Of a stretch of 41,056 nt of DNA, positions 1-8,630 are shown piece by piece. This stretch comes from Rhizobiaceae bacterium. Lineage in GTDB: Bacteria > Pseudomonadota > Alphaproteobacteria > Rhizobiales > Rhizobiaceae. Every line of letters starts with the position of its first letter. Position 1 is the first letter of the stretch. Below the pieces are notes generated by a model. It saw only the letters and a list, made by a program, of their open reading frames with translations. It was not told where the DNA came from and made no database searches. The stretch spans positions 1-41,056 of the forward strand of contig JAESUH010000036.1 of NCBI GenBank assembly GCA_016763155.1. The letters are read 5' to 3'. The position numbers and the translations under genes were made by a program.

Positions 1-1302
1 GACATGAAATGGGCAAAGAAAATTCGCATCAAGGATGAGAAAAACCGCACTGCCAAAAAGGTGAATGACATCCTTGAGGTCGGAGATGTGATATTTGTCG
101 AGGCTATGGAAAGGGATAATCCCGATACTCCCAAATATCGCTTACGGCAAAAGCCAAAAGTTTCAGGTGCATTTGTTGCCATGGATCCGCACACGGGCAG
201 GGTACTTGCCATGGTTGGCGGGTTTTCGTTCGCTGACTCTCAGTTCAACCGGGCAACTCAAGCCTATCGTCAGCCCGGATCATCCTTCAAGCCATTTGTA
301 TATGCAGCGGCTCTGGATAACGGCTATTCGCCTTCATCAGTTGTTCTTGATGCCCCGATCAAGATTGATCAGGGTGGTGGCCTTGGTTTTTGGGAACCTA
401 AAAACTATGGCGGAAAGTTTGCAGGTCCGTCCACTTTGCGTCGCGGTATTGAAAAATCCCGAAACCTGATGACTGTTCGTCTGGCTAAAGATATGGGAAT
501 GCCGCTGGTTGCTGAATATGCCCAGCGATTTGGAATTTACGATAAAATGTTGCCGGTGCTCGCCATGTCGCTTGGGTCCGGAGAGACAACCGTTATGCGT
601 ATGGTTTCGGCCTATTCAGTTCTGGCAAATGGCGGCAAGCAAATCAGGCCGTCGCTGATTGATAGAATTCAGGATCGCTACGGCAAGACAATATTTAAAC
701 ATGAGGCCCGTATTTGTGCCGATTGTAATGCCCAGTCCTGGCAGCAGCAGGAAGAACCCGTGCTCGATGATACCAGAGAGCAGGTTCTTGATCCGATGAC
801 CGCTTACCAAATTACATCAATGATGGAGGGGGTTGTGCAGCGTGGCACGGCAAGGGTAGTGCGCTCACTAAATGTGCCTGTTGCGGGCAAGACTGGCACC
901 ACCAATGACTATAAGGATGCATGGTTTGTTGGCTATACACCCGACATGGTTGCTGGCCTCTATATTGGTTATGACACACCGAAATCCATGGGCAGGCGCG
1001 CCACAGGCGGCGGCTTGGCAGCACCAATCTTCACTAATTTCATGGGTGAGGTGCTTGAAGGCAAAAAACCTGTAGATTTTCGGGTACCTAACGGCCTGAC
1101 ACTTTATCCCATCAATGCTAAAACCGGATTGGAAGCGCCAGCTGATGCCCCCGGCATTATCATGGAAGCTTTCAAACCGGGTACAAGGCCGCCAACTACT
1201 TTTTCCGTTATTGGATTTGGTGAAGAGTTCGGCGTTGAAGGTTTGGCTGTTTCCCCCGATGCAAATCGTGCCGTGATATCGGGAACTGGTGGGCTGTTCT
1301 AG
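1..1302 (+). CDS. mrcA: Penicillin-binding protein 1A, C-terminal part (5' end outside window)
   Basis: Bifunctional peptidoglycan glycosyltransferase/transpeptidase of the inner membrane; only the last 433 codons lie in the window, so the glycosyltransferase domain is missing. The visible part starts in the linker (OB-like) region and runs into the transpeptidase domain. The catalytic SxxK motif is seen as GSSFKPF (about residue 93 of the visible part), the second motif as SRN in EKSRNLM, and the third as GKTGTTNDYKDAWFVGYTP. These are the class A PBP signatures, and YIGYDTPKSMGRRATGG is typical of PBP1A. The reading frame is open to the left edge, so the ATG at 4 is not a credible start. 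It is followed by prfB on the same strand after 118 bases. Identification is secure; the symbol (mrcA or ponA) is convention. Confidence 0.95.
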   Translation, partial: DMKWAKKIRIKDEKNRTAKKVNDILEVGDVIFVEAMERDNPDTPKYRLRQKPKVSGAFVAMDPHTGRVLAMVGGFSFADSQFNRATQAYRQPGSSFKPFVYAAALDNGYSPSSVVLDAPIKIDQGGGLGFWEPKNYGGKFAGPSTLRRGIEKSRNLMTVRLAKDMGMPLVAEYAQRFGIYDKMLPVLAMSLGSGETTVMRMVSAYSVLANGGKQIRPSLIDRIQDRYGKTIFKHEARICADCNAQSWQQQEEPVLDDTREQVLDPMTAYQITSMMEGVVQRGTARVVRSLNVPVAGKTGTTNDYKDAWFVGYTPDMVAGLYIGYDTPKSMGRRATGGGLAAPIFTNFMGEVLEGKKPVDFRVPNGLTLYPINAKTGLEAPADAPGIIMEAFKPGTRPPTTFSVIGFGEEFGVEGLAVSPDANRAVISGTGGLF

Positions 1303-1420
1303 AAAACGTGTGGTTGTCGACAGCCCGTATTTACATCTAACGAGCGGGTGACTATGGTCGCGTGAAATCAGGCAAATCATTTGTCTCTCGACCATCACTC
1401 AACCCCCTCAGGAATGTTTC

Positions 1421-2549
1421 ATGCGCGCGGAAACGCAAACAATTATCGATGATATCAAACAAGCAGTCAGCCTGCTGAGGAGGCATCTTTGACTGGGATA
1501 AGGCGCTTGCACGGCTTGAGTTTTTAAACGGTAAAGCCGAAGACCCTGAATTGTGGAATTCACCTGACGAAGCCCAAAAATTGATGAAAGAACGTCAGCA
1601 GCTGGAAACCGGTATTGCTGCGATCAAATCAATTGAAACAGAGCTTTCAGATAATATCGATCTGATTGAAATGGGTGAGGAAGAGGGCGACGAGGAAGTT
1701 GTTTCTGAGGCAGAATCTGCAATTGTTGTGATGAGCGAGGAAATGGGGCGCAGGCAGACTGCGGCCCTGTTATCGGGTGAAGTCGATGGCAATGATTGTT
1801 ATTTGGAAGTTCATTCAGGTGCAGGCGGCACGGAAAGCCAGGATTGGGCCAACATGCTTTTGCGCATGTATGTTCGCTGGGCTGAACAAAACAAATTCAA
1901 GGTTGAAATACAAAGCACGACGCCGGGTGATGAAGCTGGCATTAAGAGTGCGACGATTCTGGTTAAAGGGACAAATGCTTTTGGCTGGCTGAAAACCGAA
2001 TCCGGTGTTCATCGCTTGGTGCGTATTTCGCCCTATGATAGCCAATCCAGACGGCATACGTCGTTTTCGTCTGTGTGGATTTATCCGGTTATCGACGACA
2101 ATGTGGAAATTGAAATTCTGGACAAAGATATCCGCATTGATACTTATCGCTCTTCAGGGGCAGGCGGCCAGCACGTCAATACCACTGATAGTGCCGTTCG
2201 TATTACCCACGCGCCTTCTGGTATCGTGGTGACCTCATCGGAAAAGTCTCAACACCAAAACCGCGCAAATGCCATGAAAGCGTTGCGGGCACGCCTGTAT
2301 GATATTGAAATGAAAAAGCGTGTTGAAAGCATTCAGGACGCGCATGATTCCAAGACTGATATCGGTTGGGGACATCAAATCAGGTCATATGTGCTGCAAC
2401 CTTATCAATTAGTCAAAGATCTGCGCACAGGGGTTGAAAGCACATCGCCCGATAGCGTGTTGGATGGTGATCTAAACCCATTCATGGAAGCAGCTCTTGC
2501 CCATCAGGTTGGCGGCTCTGACGGGGTAAAGGTTGAGGATATCGAATAG
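1421..2549 (+). CDS. prfB: Peptide chain release factor 2, expressed through a programmed +1 frameshift
   Basis: RF2 recognises UGA and UAA and triggers peptide release at the ribosome. The gene begins with ATG at 1421 (CAGGAA upstream) and runs in frame for 23 codons (MRAETQTIIDDIKQAVSLL, then RRHL) to a UGA at 1490-1492. Coding resumes in the +1 frame at GAC (1491), giving DWDKALARLEFL and continuing to 2549. The shift site has the classical parts: an internal Shine-Dalgarno AGGAGG (1478-1483), CTT (1487-1489), then TGA C. The joined product is about 375 aa, the usual RF2 length. The GGQ loop is present as SSGAGGQHVNTTDSAVRITH. The stop-recognition tripeptide is SPY rather than SPF, in RISPYDSQSRRHTSF, which I recall as usual in rhizobial RF2. 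A naive call starting at TTG 1551 would lose the N-terminus. Confidence 0.95.
1478..1493 (+). promoter_or_regulatory. prfB programmed +1 frameshift site
   Basis: AGGAGG at 1478-1483, then CAT, then CTT TGA C at 1487-1493. In established RF2 autoregulation, scarce RF2 makes the ribosome pause at UGA; the internal Shine-Dalgarno sequence pairs with 16S rRNA and the peptidyl-tRNA on CUU slips forward one base. Spacing and sequence match the known element, and the frames on either side are open. Confidence 0.95.
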
Positions 2550-2557
2550 GGTTCGAC

Positions 2558-2661
2558 TAAAGCATGTCGCGTTCATTGGCATTCGCCCAACGTGCTTCGT
2601 CATTTTTTTTAGCGTGTCTTTTGTCCCAAAACCGGTGCCCACTTTTGGGAGACGCGCTTTA
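2558..2661. repeat. Imperfect palindromic intergenic repeat (RIME-like)
   Basis: This 104-base stretch fills the gap between prfB and the convergent small membrane-protein gene. Its ends are inverted copies: TAAAGCATGTCGC at 2558 and GAGACGCGCTTTA ending at 2661, matching at 11 of 13 positions. The right half contains GTCCCAAAACCGGTGCCCACTTTTGGGAGAC, which folds on itself through CCCAAAA and TTTTGGG. This resembles the palindromic intergenic elements common in rhizobial genomes (RIME and related families). Only one copy occurs in the window, so the repeat nature is inferred from resemblance. The last three bases supply the stop codon of the minus-strand gene. Confidence 0.6.
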
Positions 2662-3090
2662 AGAAACCGTAGCGCTACCTTCGCCACCGAAACGGGTGGC
2701 GAAATAATCGGCAACCAGTCCCACAATTGCGCCTTCGACAACAACCCACAGGGGTGAAGTCATTCCCAACATATTTACGGAAATCAAAATGGCCTGAATC
2801 TGGTCATAGGCAATCAGCGCAAGCACAAAGTTCATCCACCCGCCGAAAATTAATCCGCGCAGCCACCATGGAAGCGGAAACTTGATAACTGGGTTTTCCG
2901 TGAGAACTCCGGCAAAGCCGACTATCGCGCCAATGGTTATGTACCAAAACATGATCCCGAAGCGGATATGCAGGCTGGCATCGGGGTAGAATATGGGCAG
3001 CATGAAAAACACGGCAAGGCCAAACAACAAGCCAACAATTTTTCCGACACCAATTCTAAGTGCAAGCGATGGTTTCGTTAGTCCAAACAC
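2659..3090 (-). CDS. Small integral membrane protein, unknown function
   Basis: Predicted 143-residue protein starting at GTG 3090, chosen because AAGGAG sits seven bases upstream on the minus strand. It has four hydrophobic segments (about residues 13-33, 44-63, 75-95 and 105-128 by eye) with short polar loops such as PDASLHIR and TENPVIKFPLPWW, and a short cytosolic tail. No catalytic motif is visible and I do not recognise a named family. It lies downstream of the DUF815 ATPase gene on the same strand with 84 bases between them, so the two may be co-transcribed, and it converges with prfB across the palindromic repeat. Codon use resembles its neighbours. It appears to be a real gene given its ribosome-binding site and coherent membrane topology. 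Confidence 0.75.
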   Translation of the reverse strand: MFGLTKPSLALRIGVGKIVGLLFGLAVFFMLPIFYPDASLHIRFGIMFWYITIGAIVGFAGVLTENPVIKFPLPWWLRGLIFGGWMNFVLALIAYDQIQAILISVNMLGMTSPLWVVVEGAIVGLVADYFATRFGGEGSATVS

Positions 3091-3174
3091 CAGAAATCTC
3101 CTTATGCCATGCTGTTCTTTATGATTATGGCATGTTTTTCAGAGGCTTGGTAATGTGGCGAGCCTGAACTAACA

Positions 3175-4059
3175 TCATTGGTTCAACGATATGCCCTGTT
3201 TTCCGGCAGTATTTTGAATAAACTGCCACGCAACACGTCCCGAACGGCTGCCCCTTGTGGTTGCCCATTCCAGCGCTTGTCGGCGCAATTCTTTTTCTTC
3301 CATGCTCAATCCGAAATGATTGGCATATCCGTTGACCATTTCCAGATATTCGTCCTGGCTGCATTTATGAAACCCAAGCCACAGGCCAAAACGGTCTGAC
3401 AGGGAGACTTTTTCCTCGACTGCTTCGCTTGGATTAATGGCCGTTGAGCGTTCGTTCTCAATCATGTCGCGTGGAAGTAAATGGCGGCGGTTTGAAGTTG
3501 CGTAGAAAATCACATTTTCTGGACGGCCTTCAATGCCACCATCCAGCGCTGCCTTCAGTGATTTATAAGAGGTATCATCATTATCAAATGATAGATCATC
3601 ACAATAAAGGATGATGCGGGCAGAAAGTCCGCGCAATATATTGAGTAAACTTGGTAGCGAATGAATGTCTTCGCGGTGGATTTCGATCAGCTTCAACTCA
3701 GCAGCCGGTTTATTGGCGTTGATATGAGCATGAACGGCCTTCACCAGAGATGATTTCCCCATTCCCCGCGCACCCCACAACAAAACATTATTGGCTGCTA
3801 ATCCTGCGGCAAATTGTTCGGTGTTTTCTGTTAGAATATCGCGAACCCGGTCAATCCCCTTCAGCAATTCCATATCTACCCGATTGACCTTGGGAACTGG
3901 CTGCAACCAGTTCTTTTCAGCGTTCCAGATAAAAGTTGCTTCTGCATCGATATCATTTATTGCAGGAATCTCAGGAACTGCCCGTTCAACCAGTGCAATC
4001 AGGGTATCCAGCTTGCGATTCAGCGCTTCAACGGGATCATTTTTTGGGGGGGTATTCAA
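3175..4059 (-). CDS. DUF815 family AAA-type ATPase
   Basis: Cytosolic P-loop ATPase of the DUF815 family, 294 aa, substrate unknown. Walker A is GARGMGKSS at residues 96-104, and Walker B is ILYCDDLSF around 150-158. A sensor-like YATSNRRHLLPRDM follows at about 205-218, and an arginine-rich stretch (TTRGSRSGRVAWQF) near the C-terminus could provide sensor 2 contacts. The N-terminal 60 residues (LDTLIALVERAVPEI) look helical. The start is a TTG at 4059 with GAAGGAAG six bases upstream; no ATG lies near it in frame. It diverges from yajC and precedes the small membrane protein on the same strand. The family is widespread in alphaproteobacteria but has no agreed function that I can state. Confidence 0.9.
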   Translation of the reverse strand: MNTPPKNDPVEALNRKLDTLIALVERAVPEIPAINDIDAEATFIWNAEKNWLQPVPKVNRVDMELLKGIDRVRDILTENTEQFAAGLAANNVLLWGARGMGKSSLVKAVHAHINANKPAAELKLIEIHREDIHSLPSLLNILRGLSARIILYCDDLSFDNDDTSYKSLKAALDGGIEGRPENVIFYATSNRRHLLPRDMIENERSTAINPSEAVEEKVSLSDRFGLWLGFHKCSQDEYLEMVNGYANHFGLSMEEKELRRQALEWATTRGSRSGRVAWQFIQNTAGKQGISLNQ

Positions 4060-4188
4060 TACTAGCTTCCTTCATTTGCTGCGCGAAACCAGATACCATG
4101 GTCGGTAATTTTTGGAAAGTGTTGATGTACACCAAAAAATGTTCAGAAGCAGCGTGTTGGGGATTGCATTTTAATTAAAAAAGCCCCA

Positions 4189-4217
4189 TTTGCATTCATC
4201 GCGGGGATGGCTATAGT
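4189..4217 (+). promoter_or_regulatory. Candidate promoter for yajC-secDF
   Basis: TTTGCA (4189-4194) and CTATAG (4211-4216) are 16 bases apart and lie about 75 bases before the yajC start, in the gap between divergent genes. Placement is right but the match is moderate. Confidence 0.35.
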
Positions 4218-4291
4218 CCGCGCGACTTCAAAGATTGTTCGGTATCTATCGTACAGTCTATCAAACGCAATTTAATTCAGGAGTGCGGTCC

Positions 4292-4615
4292 ATGTTTGTG
4301 ACCCCGGCCTATGCTCAGTCTTTCGGTGGCGGTTCAGATCTAGTAGTGAGCTTGTTACCATTTATTCTAATTTTCGTAATCATGTATTTTCTTATCATCC
4401 GGCCTCAGCGCAAGGCTGCGAAGACCCGTGAGGCAATGCTTGGTGCAGTGCGTCGTAATGATTCAATCGTTACCGGCGGTGGTCTTGTTGGCAAGGTGAC
4501 GAAAGTTATCGATGACAATGAGCTGGAAGTTGAAATTTCCAAAGATGTCAAAGTGCGCGTGATGCGGGCAATGATCGCTGATGTTCGTGTAAAAGGTGAA
4601 GCAGCGAAAAGCTGA
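4292..4615 (+). CDS. yajC: Preprotein translocase subunit YajC
   Basis: Small accessory subunit of the SecDF-YajC complex, which associates with SecYEG in the inner membrane. The ATG at 4292 is preferred over an in-frame start at 4235 because AGGAG (4279-4283) sits eight bases before it, and the resulting MFVTPAYAQSFGGG N-terminus is typical of alphaproteobacterial YajC. The 107-residue product has one transmembrane helix (LLPFILIFVIMYFLIIRPQ) followed by the family signature RPQRKAAKTREAMLGAVRRND and a basic, then acidic, cytosolic domain (GGLVGKVTKVIDDNELEVEI). secDF begins 44 bases downstream on the same strand, the usual operon order. Confidence 0.97.
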   Translation: MFVTPAYAQSFGGGSDLVVSLLPFILIFVIMYFLIIRPQRKAAKTREAMLGAVRRNDSIVTGGGLVGKVTKVIDDNELEVEISKDVKVRVMRAMIADVRVKGEAAKS

Positions 4616-4659
4616 TTTCACTACTTTCATTTCGCTAACTCGTTTCTGGAACCTGTTTC

Positions 4660-7233
4660 ATGCTTTATTTTTCCAAATGGAAAGTTGTCTCTATCTTTGC
4701 ATCTGTCGTCTTGGCTTTGTTGTTCACGGCGCCTAATTTTTTAAGTAAGGATACAGTCGCTAGCTTTCCTAGCTGGATGCCGGCAAGTCAAATGAAACTT
4801 GGCCTTGATCTTCAAGGTGGTTCTCATCTGCTGATGCAGGTGGATGAAGCGTCCCTGATCAAGGAGCGGCTGGAATCTCTGCAAGGAGATATTAGACGCA
4901 TTCTTCGTGCCGAGCGTATCGGGTACCGCCTTTCAAATAGCGGTGCAAGATCAATCAATGTGCGTTTGCGCAAGGTTGAGGATGCGACCAATGCATTGGA
5001 AAAACTTGTTGATTTAACCCAACCGGTAGCCAGTGGCCTGTTTGGACGTACAGCAATTTCTGAAGTTGAAGCCACACAGCCCGAAGATGGGCTGTTGGTC
5101 TATTCGCTTACGGATGCAGGTCTTGAACACGGACTTCAAACAGCAGTAACCCAATCGATTGAGGTTATTGGTCGACGGATTAACGAACTTGGCACTAATG
5201 AGCCGGTAGTTCAACGTCAGGGAACTGATCGAATTTTGATCCAGTTTCCGGGCTTGGACAATCCTCAGCAGCTTAAAGATTTGATTGGTACTACTGCAAA
5301 ATTGAGTTTCCATCTCGTGAGTAACGAAATGGACCCCAATGACGCGCTGACTGGACGACCTCCGGCTGGAACCAGAGTGTTGTTTGAAGACACCGATCCT
5401 CCAACGCCGTATCTAATTGAGACCCGGGTGATGGTTGATGGTGAAAACCTGGTTGATGCTCAGGCGGGTTTTGATCAGCGAACCAATGAACCAATTGTCT
5501 CTTTCCGTTTTGATACCAAGGGCGCAAGTCGTTTTGGTAAAGTGACACAGGATAATGTTGGCAGACCTTTTGCCATCGTGCTCGATGATGAAATAATTTC
5601 TGCTCCGGTTATCCGGGAAGCAATTCTGGGTGGCTCTGGTCAGATATCAGGAAGTTTCAGTGTTGAAGGTGCCAATAGTTTGGCAATTCTTCTGCGTGCT
5701 GGTGCACTTCCTGCGAAACTTACCATCATTGAAGAGCGTACAGTTGGCCCGGGACTTGGTGCGGATTCCATTGAAGCAGGAAAAATCGCTGCTATTGTCG
5801 GCGCCTTTGCTGTGTTGGTATTCATGATCGCGACCTACGGCACGCTTGGCCTGATCGCCAATGTGGCGCTGATTGCCAATATTTCGATGATTGTTGCTCT
5901 TCTATCTATATTGGGCGCAACGCTAACCCTGCCAGGTATTGCCGGTATCGTTTTGACGATGGGTATGGCGGTGGATGCCAACGTTTTGATTTATGAACGT
6001 ATTCGAGAGGAACGGCGAAACGGGCGCAATATGATCCAGTCATTCGACGCGGGTTTCAAACACGCATTGAATACAATTATGGATGCCAATATCACGACCT
6101 TCATTGCTGCCGTTATCCTGTTTTATCTCGGTTCCGGCCCGGTGCGTGGTTTTGCCATCACCTTGGCAATCGGTATCATTACAACAGTCTTTACAGCGTA
6201 TACCTTCACAAGATTATTGGTTTCCATGTGGGTTCGTATTAAGCGTCCTACAGAGTTGCCCAAGCGGTTGTTCAACCTTCTACCTGAGAAAAGTTCACTC
6301 CAGTTTATGCGTAATAGGGTGTTTTCATTCCCTCTCAGCGCCGTTGCTGTGGTTGCATCAATTGTTCTGTTTTTTGCGGTCAGCCTTAACTATGGCATCG
6401 ATTTCAAAGGGGGGACGCTGGTTGAGGTTCAGTCCAAAACTGACGTTGCAGATATCGCCGATATTCGCGCTCGGCTTAGTGAAATCAATGTCGGCGATGT
6501 GCAGGTTCAGGAATTTGGCGCATCTAATGAAGTTTTGATCCGGGTTGAAAGCCAGGAAGAAAGTGACAACGCTGAACAAAGCGTTGAGGCAAAAGTTCGC
6601 TATGCTCTTGAGGGGGATTATGATTTCCGCCGGGTAGAGGTGGTTGGCCCAACGGTTTCCGGTGAATTGGCACAAGCTGGCGCGATTGCCGTTGCCGCGT
6701 CACTGCTTGCCATCATGTTTTATATCTGGATACGCTTTGAGTGGCAGTTTGCTCTCGGCGCTGTTATTGCGACATTGCACGATGTTTTGATAACCATCGG
6801 AATGTTTGCGATTTTCCAGATAGAATTTACGCTTGCATCTATCGCCGCAATTCTCACGATTGTTGGGTACTCGCTGAATGATACGGTGGTGGTCTATGAC
6901 CGAATCCGTGAAAACTTACGCAAATACAAGAAAATGCAAATTCCACAATTGCTTGATCTGTCGATCAACCAGATGCTGTCGCGTACGATTTTGACATCGG
7001 TTACCACTTTGCTGGCATTGAGCGCGCTCTATTTCCTTGGCGGAGAGGTTTTGGCTTCCTTCACTTTTGCAATGATCTTCGGTATTTTCGTCGGCACCTA
7101 TTCATCGATATTTATCGCGGCTCCTTTCCTCATCCTGTTCAAGCTTCGGCCTGGTCAGGTTGCTGGAAATACGGCCTCAGGTGACAAGGAAAAAGCGGCA
7201 ACGGCAAATACAATGCCTGTCGATTTTGAATAG
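4660..7233 (+). CDS. secDF: Protein translocase SecDF, fused single chain
   Basis: Uses the proton gradient to assist late steps of Sec-dependent export. The 857-residue protein is a natural fusion of SecD (about residues 1-525) and SecF (about 545-840), each with six transmembrane helices. SecD features are the N-terminal helix, the LGLDLQGGSHLLMQVD segment, the periplasmic P1 domain and the DANVLIYERIREERR motif. SecF features are LNYGIDFKGGTLVEVQ and NDTVVVYDRIRENLRKY. The join lies around RIKRPTELPKRLFNLLP. Fused SecDF occurs in many Rhizobiales and in Bacillus, so it supports the taxonomic placement. The start at 4660 has only a weak GGAA upstream. The next gene follows after two bases, so translation may be coupled. 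Confidence 0.97.
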   Translation: MLYFSKWKVVSIFASVVLALLFTAPNFLSKDTVASFPSWMPASQMKLGLDLQGGSHLLMQVDEASLIKERLESLQGDIRRILRAERIGYRLSNSGARSINVRLRKVEDATNALEKLVDLTQPVASGLFGRTAISEVEATQPEDGLLVYSLTDAGLEHGLQTAVTQSIEVIGRRINELGTNEPVVQRQGTDRILIQFPGLDNPQQLKDLIGTTAKLSFHLVSNEMDPNDALTGRPPAGTRVLFEDTDPPTPYLIETRVMVDGENLVDAQAGFDQRTNEPIVSFRFDTKGASRFGKVTQDNVGRPFAIVLDDEIISAPVIREAILGGSGQISGSFSVEGANSLAILLRAGALPAKLTIIEERTVGPGLGADSIEAGKIAAIVGAFAVLVFMIATYGTLGLIANVALIANISMIVALLSILGATLTLPGIAGIVLTMGMAVDANVLIYERIREERRNGRNMIQSFDAGFKHALNTIMDANITTFIAAVILFYLGSGPVRGFAITLAIGIITTVFTAYTFTRLLVSMWVRIKRPTELPKRLFNLLPEKSSLQFMRNRVFSFPLSAVAVVASIVLFFAVSLNYGIDFKGGTLVEVQSKTDVADIADIRARLSEINVGDVQVQEFGASNEVLIRVESQEESDNAEQSVEAKVRYALEGDYDFRRVEVVGPTVSGELAQAGAIAVAASLLAIMFYIWIRFEWQFALGAVIATLHDVLITIGMFAIFQIEFTLASIAAILTIVGYSLNDTVVVYDRIRENLRKYKKMQIPQLLDLSINQMLSRTILTSVTTLLALSALYFLGGEVLASFTFAMIFGIFVGTYSSIFIAAPFLILFKLRPGQVAGNTASGDKEKAATANTMPVDFE

Positions 7234-7235
7234 AC

Positions 7236-7649
7236 GTGGCTGGAGATTTTGATCCCACCAGAGCAAGCAAGCTGGAACTGACGGAAGCCCATTTCCCTGG
7301 CCGCGCTCCTATTGATGCCTATGGCAATGGTGGATTTCGGTTTTCCGATATGAGCCATCAGGGCAGTTTGCTTTGTTTGCCATCGGGAATTTATGGTTGG
7401 AATGTTGCAACACCTGAAGATTTGACCCCGGAGAATTTTGAAAAAATCTTTCAGGAAGCTTCCGAGATTGAAATATTGCTGGTTGGCTCTGGCGTTGAAT
7501 TAATGCCGATTAAACGAGAATTACGTTCCCGGTTGCGCGATTGCCAAATTTCAGCAGATCCTATGAGTACCGGCGCAGCGGTTCGCACATTCAACGTCTT
7601 GCTAGCCGAGGGCAGGGCAGTTGCTGCAGCATTTTTGGCAGTTGAATGA
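7236..7649 (+). CDS. Mth938-like domain protein (DUF498)
   Basis: 137-residue cytosolic protein of the Mth938/DUF498 family, whose mammalian relatives include AAMDC and the mitochondrial complex I assembly factor NDUFAF3. Visible family features are GNGGFRFSDMSHQGSLLCLP near residue 29, then a central IEILLVGSGVELMPI strand-turn segment and the C-terminal STGAAVRTFNVLLAEGRAVAAAFL. It starts with GTG at 7236, two bases after the secDF stop, and overlaps the next gene by four bases (ATGA). The neighbour also belongs to a family with a complex I assembly member (NDUFAF6-like), so a role in respiratory complex assembly is a reasonable inference for the pair. Confidence 0.88.
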   Translation: MAGDFDPTRASKLELTEAHFPGRAPIDAYGNGGFRFSDMSHQGSLLCLPSGIYGWNVATPEDLTPENFEKIFQEASEIEILLVGSGVELMPIKRELRSRLRDCQISADPMSTGAAVRTFNVLLAEGRAVAAAFLAVE

Positions 7650-8539
7650 TGGCGCAGGCCACTGGAAGCGCCGATGAAAGCGCCAATGAAAATGCAAAAC
7701 CCTTCTGCCTGAATCAATTGCGCGAACTCAATTATGATCGCTATCTGGCTTGCCTCTATTTGCCTGAAAATATTCGCGGGCTGGCCATTGCTCTGAACGC
7801 ATTTGACGCAGAAATTCAAAAGATTTCGAATGCAATTTCCGAACCAATGACCGGGGAAATTCGCATTCAGTGGTGGCGCGATACTCTGGCCGCAGGGATT
7901 TCAGGGACACCTACCCACAATCCACTTGCAGATTACCTATTGTGGGAAATGGATGCCCATAAACTCCCACTATTGCCGCTCGACGCCTATCTTCAGGCCC
8001 GTATTTTTGATTTGTATCATGATCCAATGCCCGATCTTGGTACTCTTGAGGGCTATTGTGGAGAGACAGCCTCGGTGGTGTTTCAGCTGCTCACAATGGC
8101 TGCAAGTCTAGAGCAAAATACTCAAATGGCCGACATATGTGGCCATGCGGGTATGGTCGCGGGACTCACTGTAATTCTGAATTCGCTTCCCCGCCACACT
8201 GCCCAAAACCGCCTATACCTTCCCAAAGAATTGCTTGAGGCAAAGGGCCTTGATCTCAAACAGTGGTTTTCAGGGAATAATGAATCGACTCATCTGGACG
8301 TAGTGAAGCACACGCTTGATTTGGCAGAAAACCATTTGGGCAAGCTACGCAGTCTGGTTAGCGAATATTCAGATGAGAAAGCCGAGTTATCCCTGATTTT
8401 ACTTCCTATTGCGCTTTACAGCTCATATCTGAAAAACCTGCGAAAACTGGACATTAAGATTTTTGATCCAGTTGCGCCGATGTCGCCCCTCAAAAAGCAC
8501 TGGATTTATTGGCGCAGTGCCAGGTCCAGAACATTCTAA
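7646..8539 (+). CDS. Squalene/phytoene-synthase-like protein (NDUFAF6-like)
   Basis: 297-residue all-helical protein of the squalene/phytoene synthase fold. It keeps the overall segments (YDRYLACLYLPENIRGLAIALNAF, IRIQWWRDTL, YCGETASVVFQLL, HAGMVAGLTVILNSLP, RLYLPKELL) but lacks the two aspartate-rich motifs that bind the prenyl diphosphate magnesium ions in true synthases. In the second motif region it has GLTVILNSLP instead of QLTDxxxDxxED. That pattern fits the NDUFAF6-like subgroup associated with complex I assembly rather than carotenoid or hopanoid synthesis. It overlaps the Mth938-like gene by four bases and converges with trmFO. Two in-frame ATGs (7646 and 7649) are possible starts. 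Calling it crtB would probably be wrong. Confidence 0.85.
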   Translation: MMAQATGSADESANENAKPFCLNQLRELNYDRYLACLYLPENIRGLAIALNAFDAEIQKISNAISEPMTGEIRIQWWRDTLAAGISGTPTHNPLADYLLWEMDAHKLPLLPLDAYLQARIFDLYHDPMPDLGTLEGYCGETASVVFQLLTMAASLEQNTQMADICGHAGMVAGLTVILNSLPRHTAQNRLYLPKELLEAKGLDLKQWFSGNNESTHLDVVKHTLDLAENHLGKLRSLVSEYSDEKAELSLILLPIALYSSYLKNLRKLDIKIFDPVAPMSPLKKHWIYWRSARSRTF

Positions 8540-8540
8540 A

Positions 8541-8567
8541 CCTATGGTGGCGGTGTGCCTCCATAGG
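8541..8567. terminator. Hairpin between convergent genes
   Basis: CCTATGG (8541-8547) pairs with CCATAGG (8561-8567); after one mismatch, three further inner pairs close a GGTGT loop. AATTTTGG follows on the plus strand. It lies two bases after the stop of the synthase-like gene and about 60 bases past the trmFO stop, as expected for a terminator, though the U-tract is short. Confidence 0.5.
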
Positions 8568-8630
8568 AATTTTGGAACTTCAGATCATGATCTCTGCATG
8601 TTCCGGAGAATGACATACCCGGCCATTAAT

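Noticed and set aside
868-1398. 176-codon minus-strand frame opposite PBP1A
   Set aside because: It lies antisense to a clear PBP transpeptidase domain, and its protein has no recognisable domain or coherent hydrophobic pattern.
2014-2022. SPY in place of the RF2 stop-recognition tripeptide SPF
   Set aside because: I recall the same SPY in rhizobial RF2 proteins, so it is probably a lineage trait rather than a change of stop-codon specificity.
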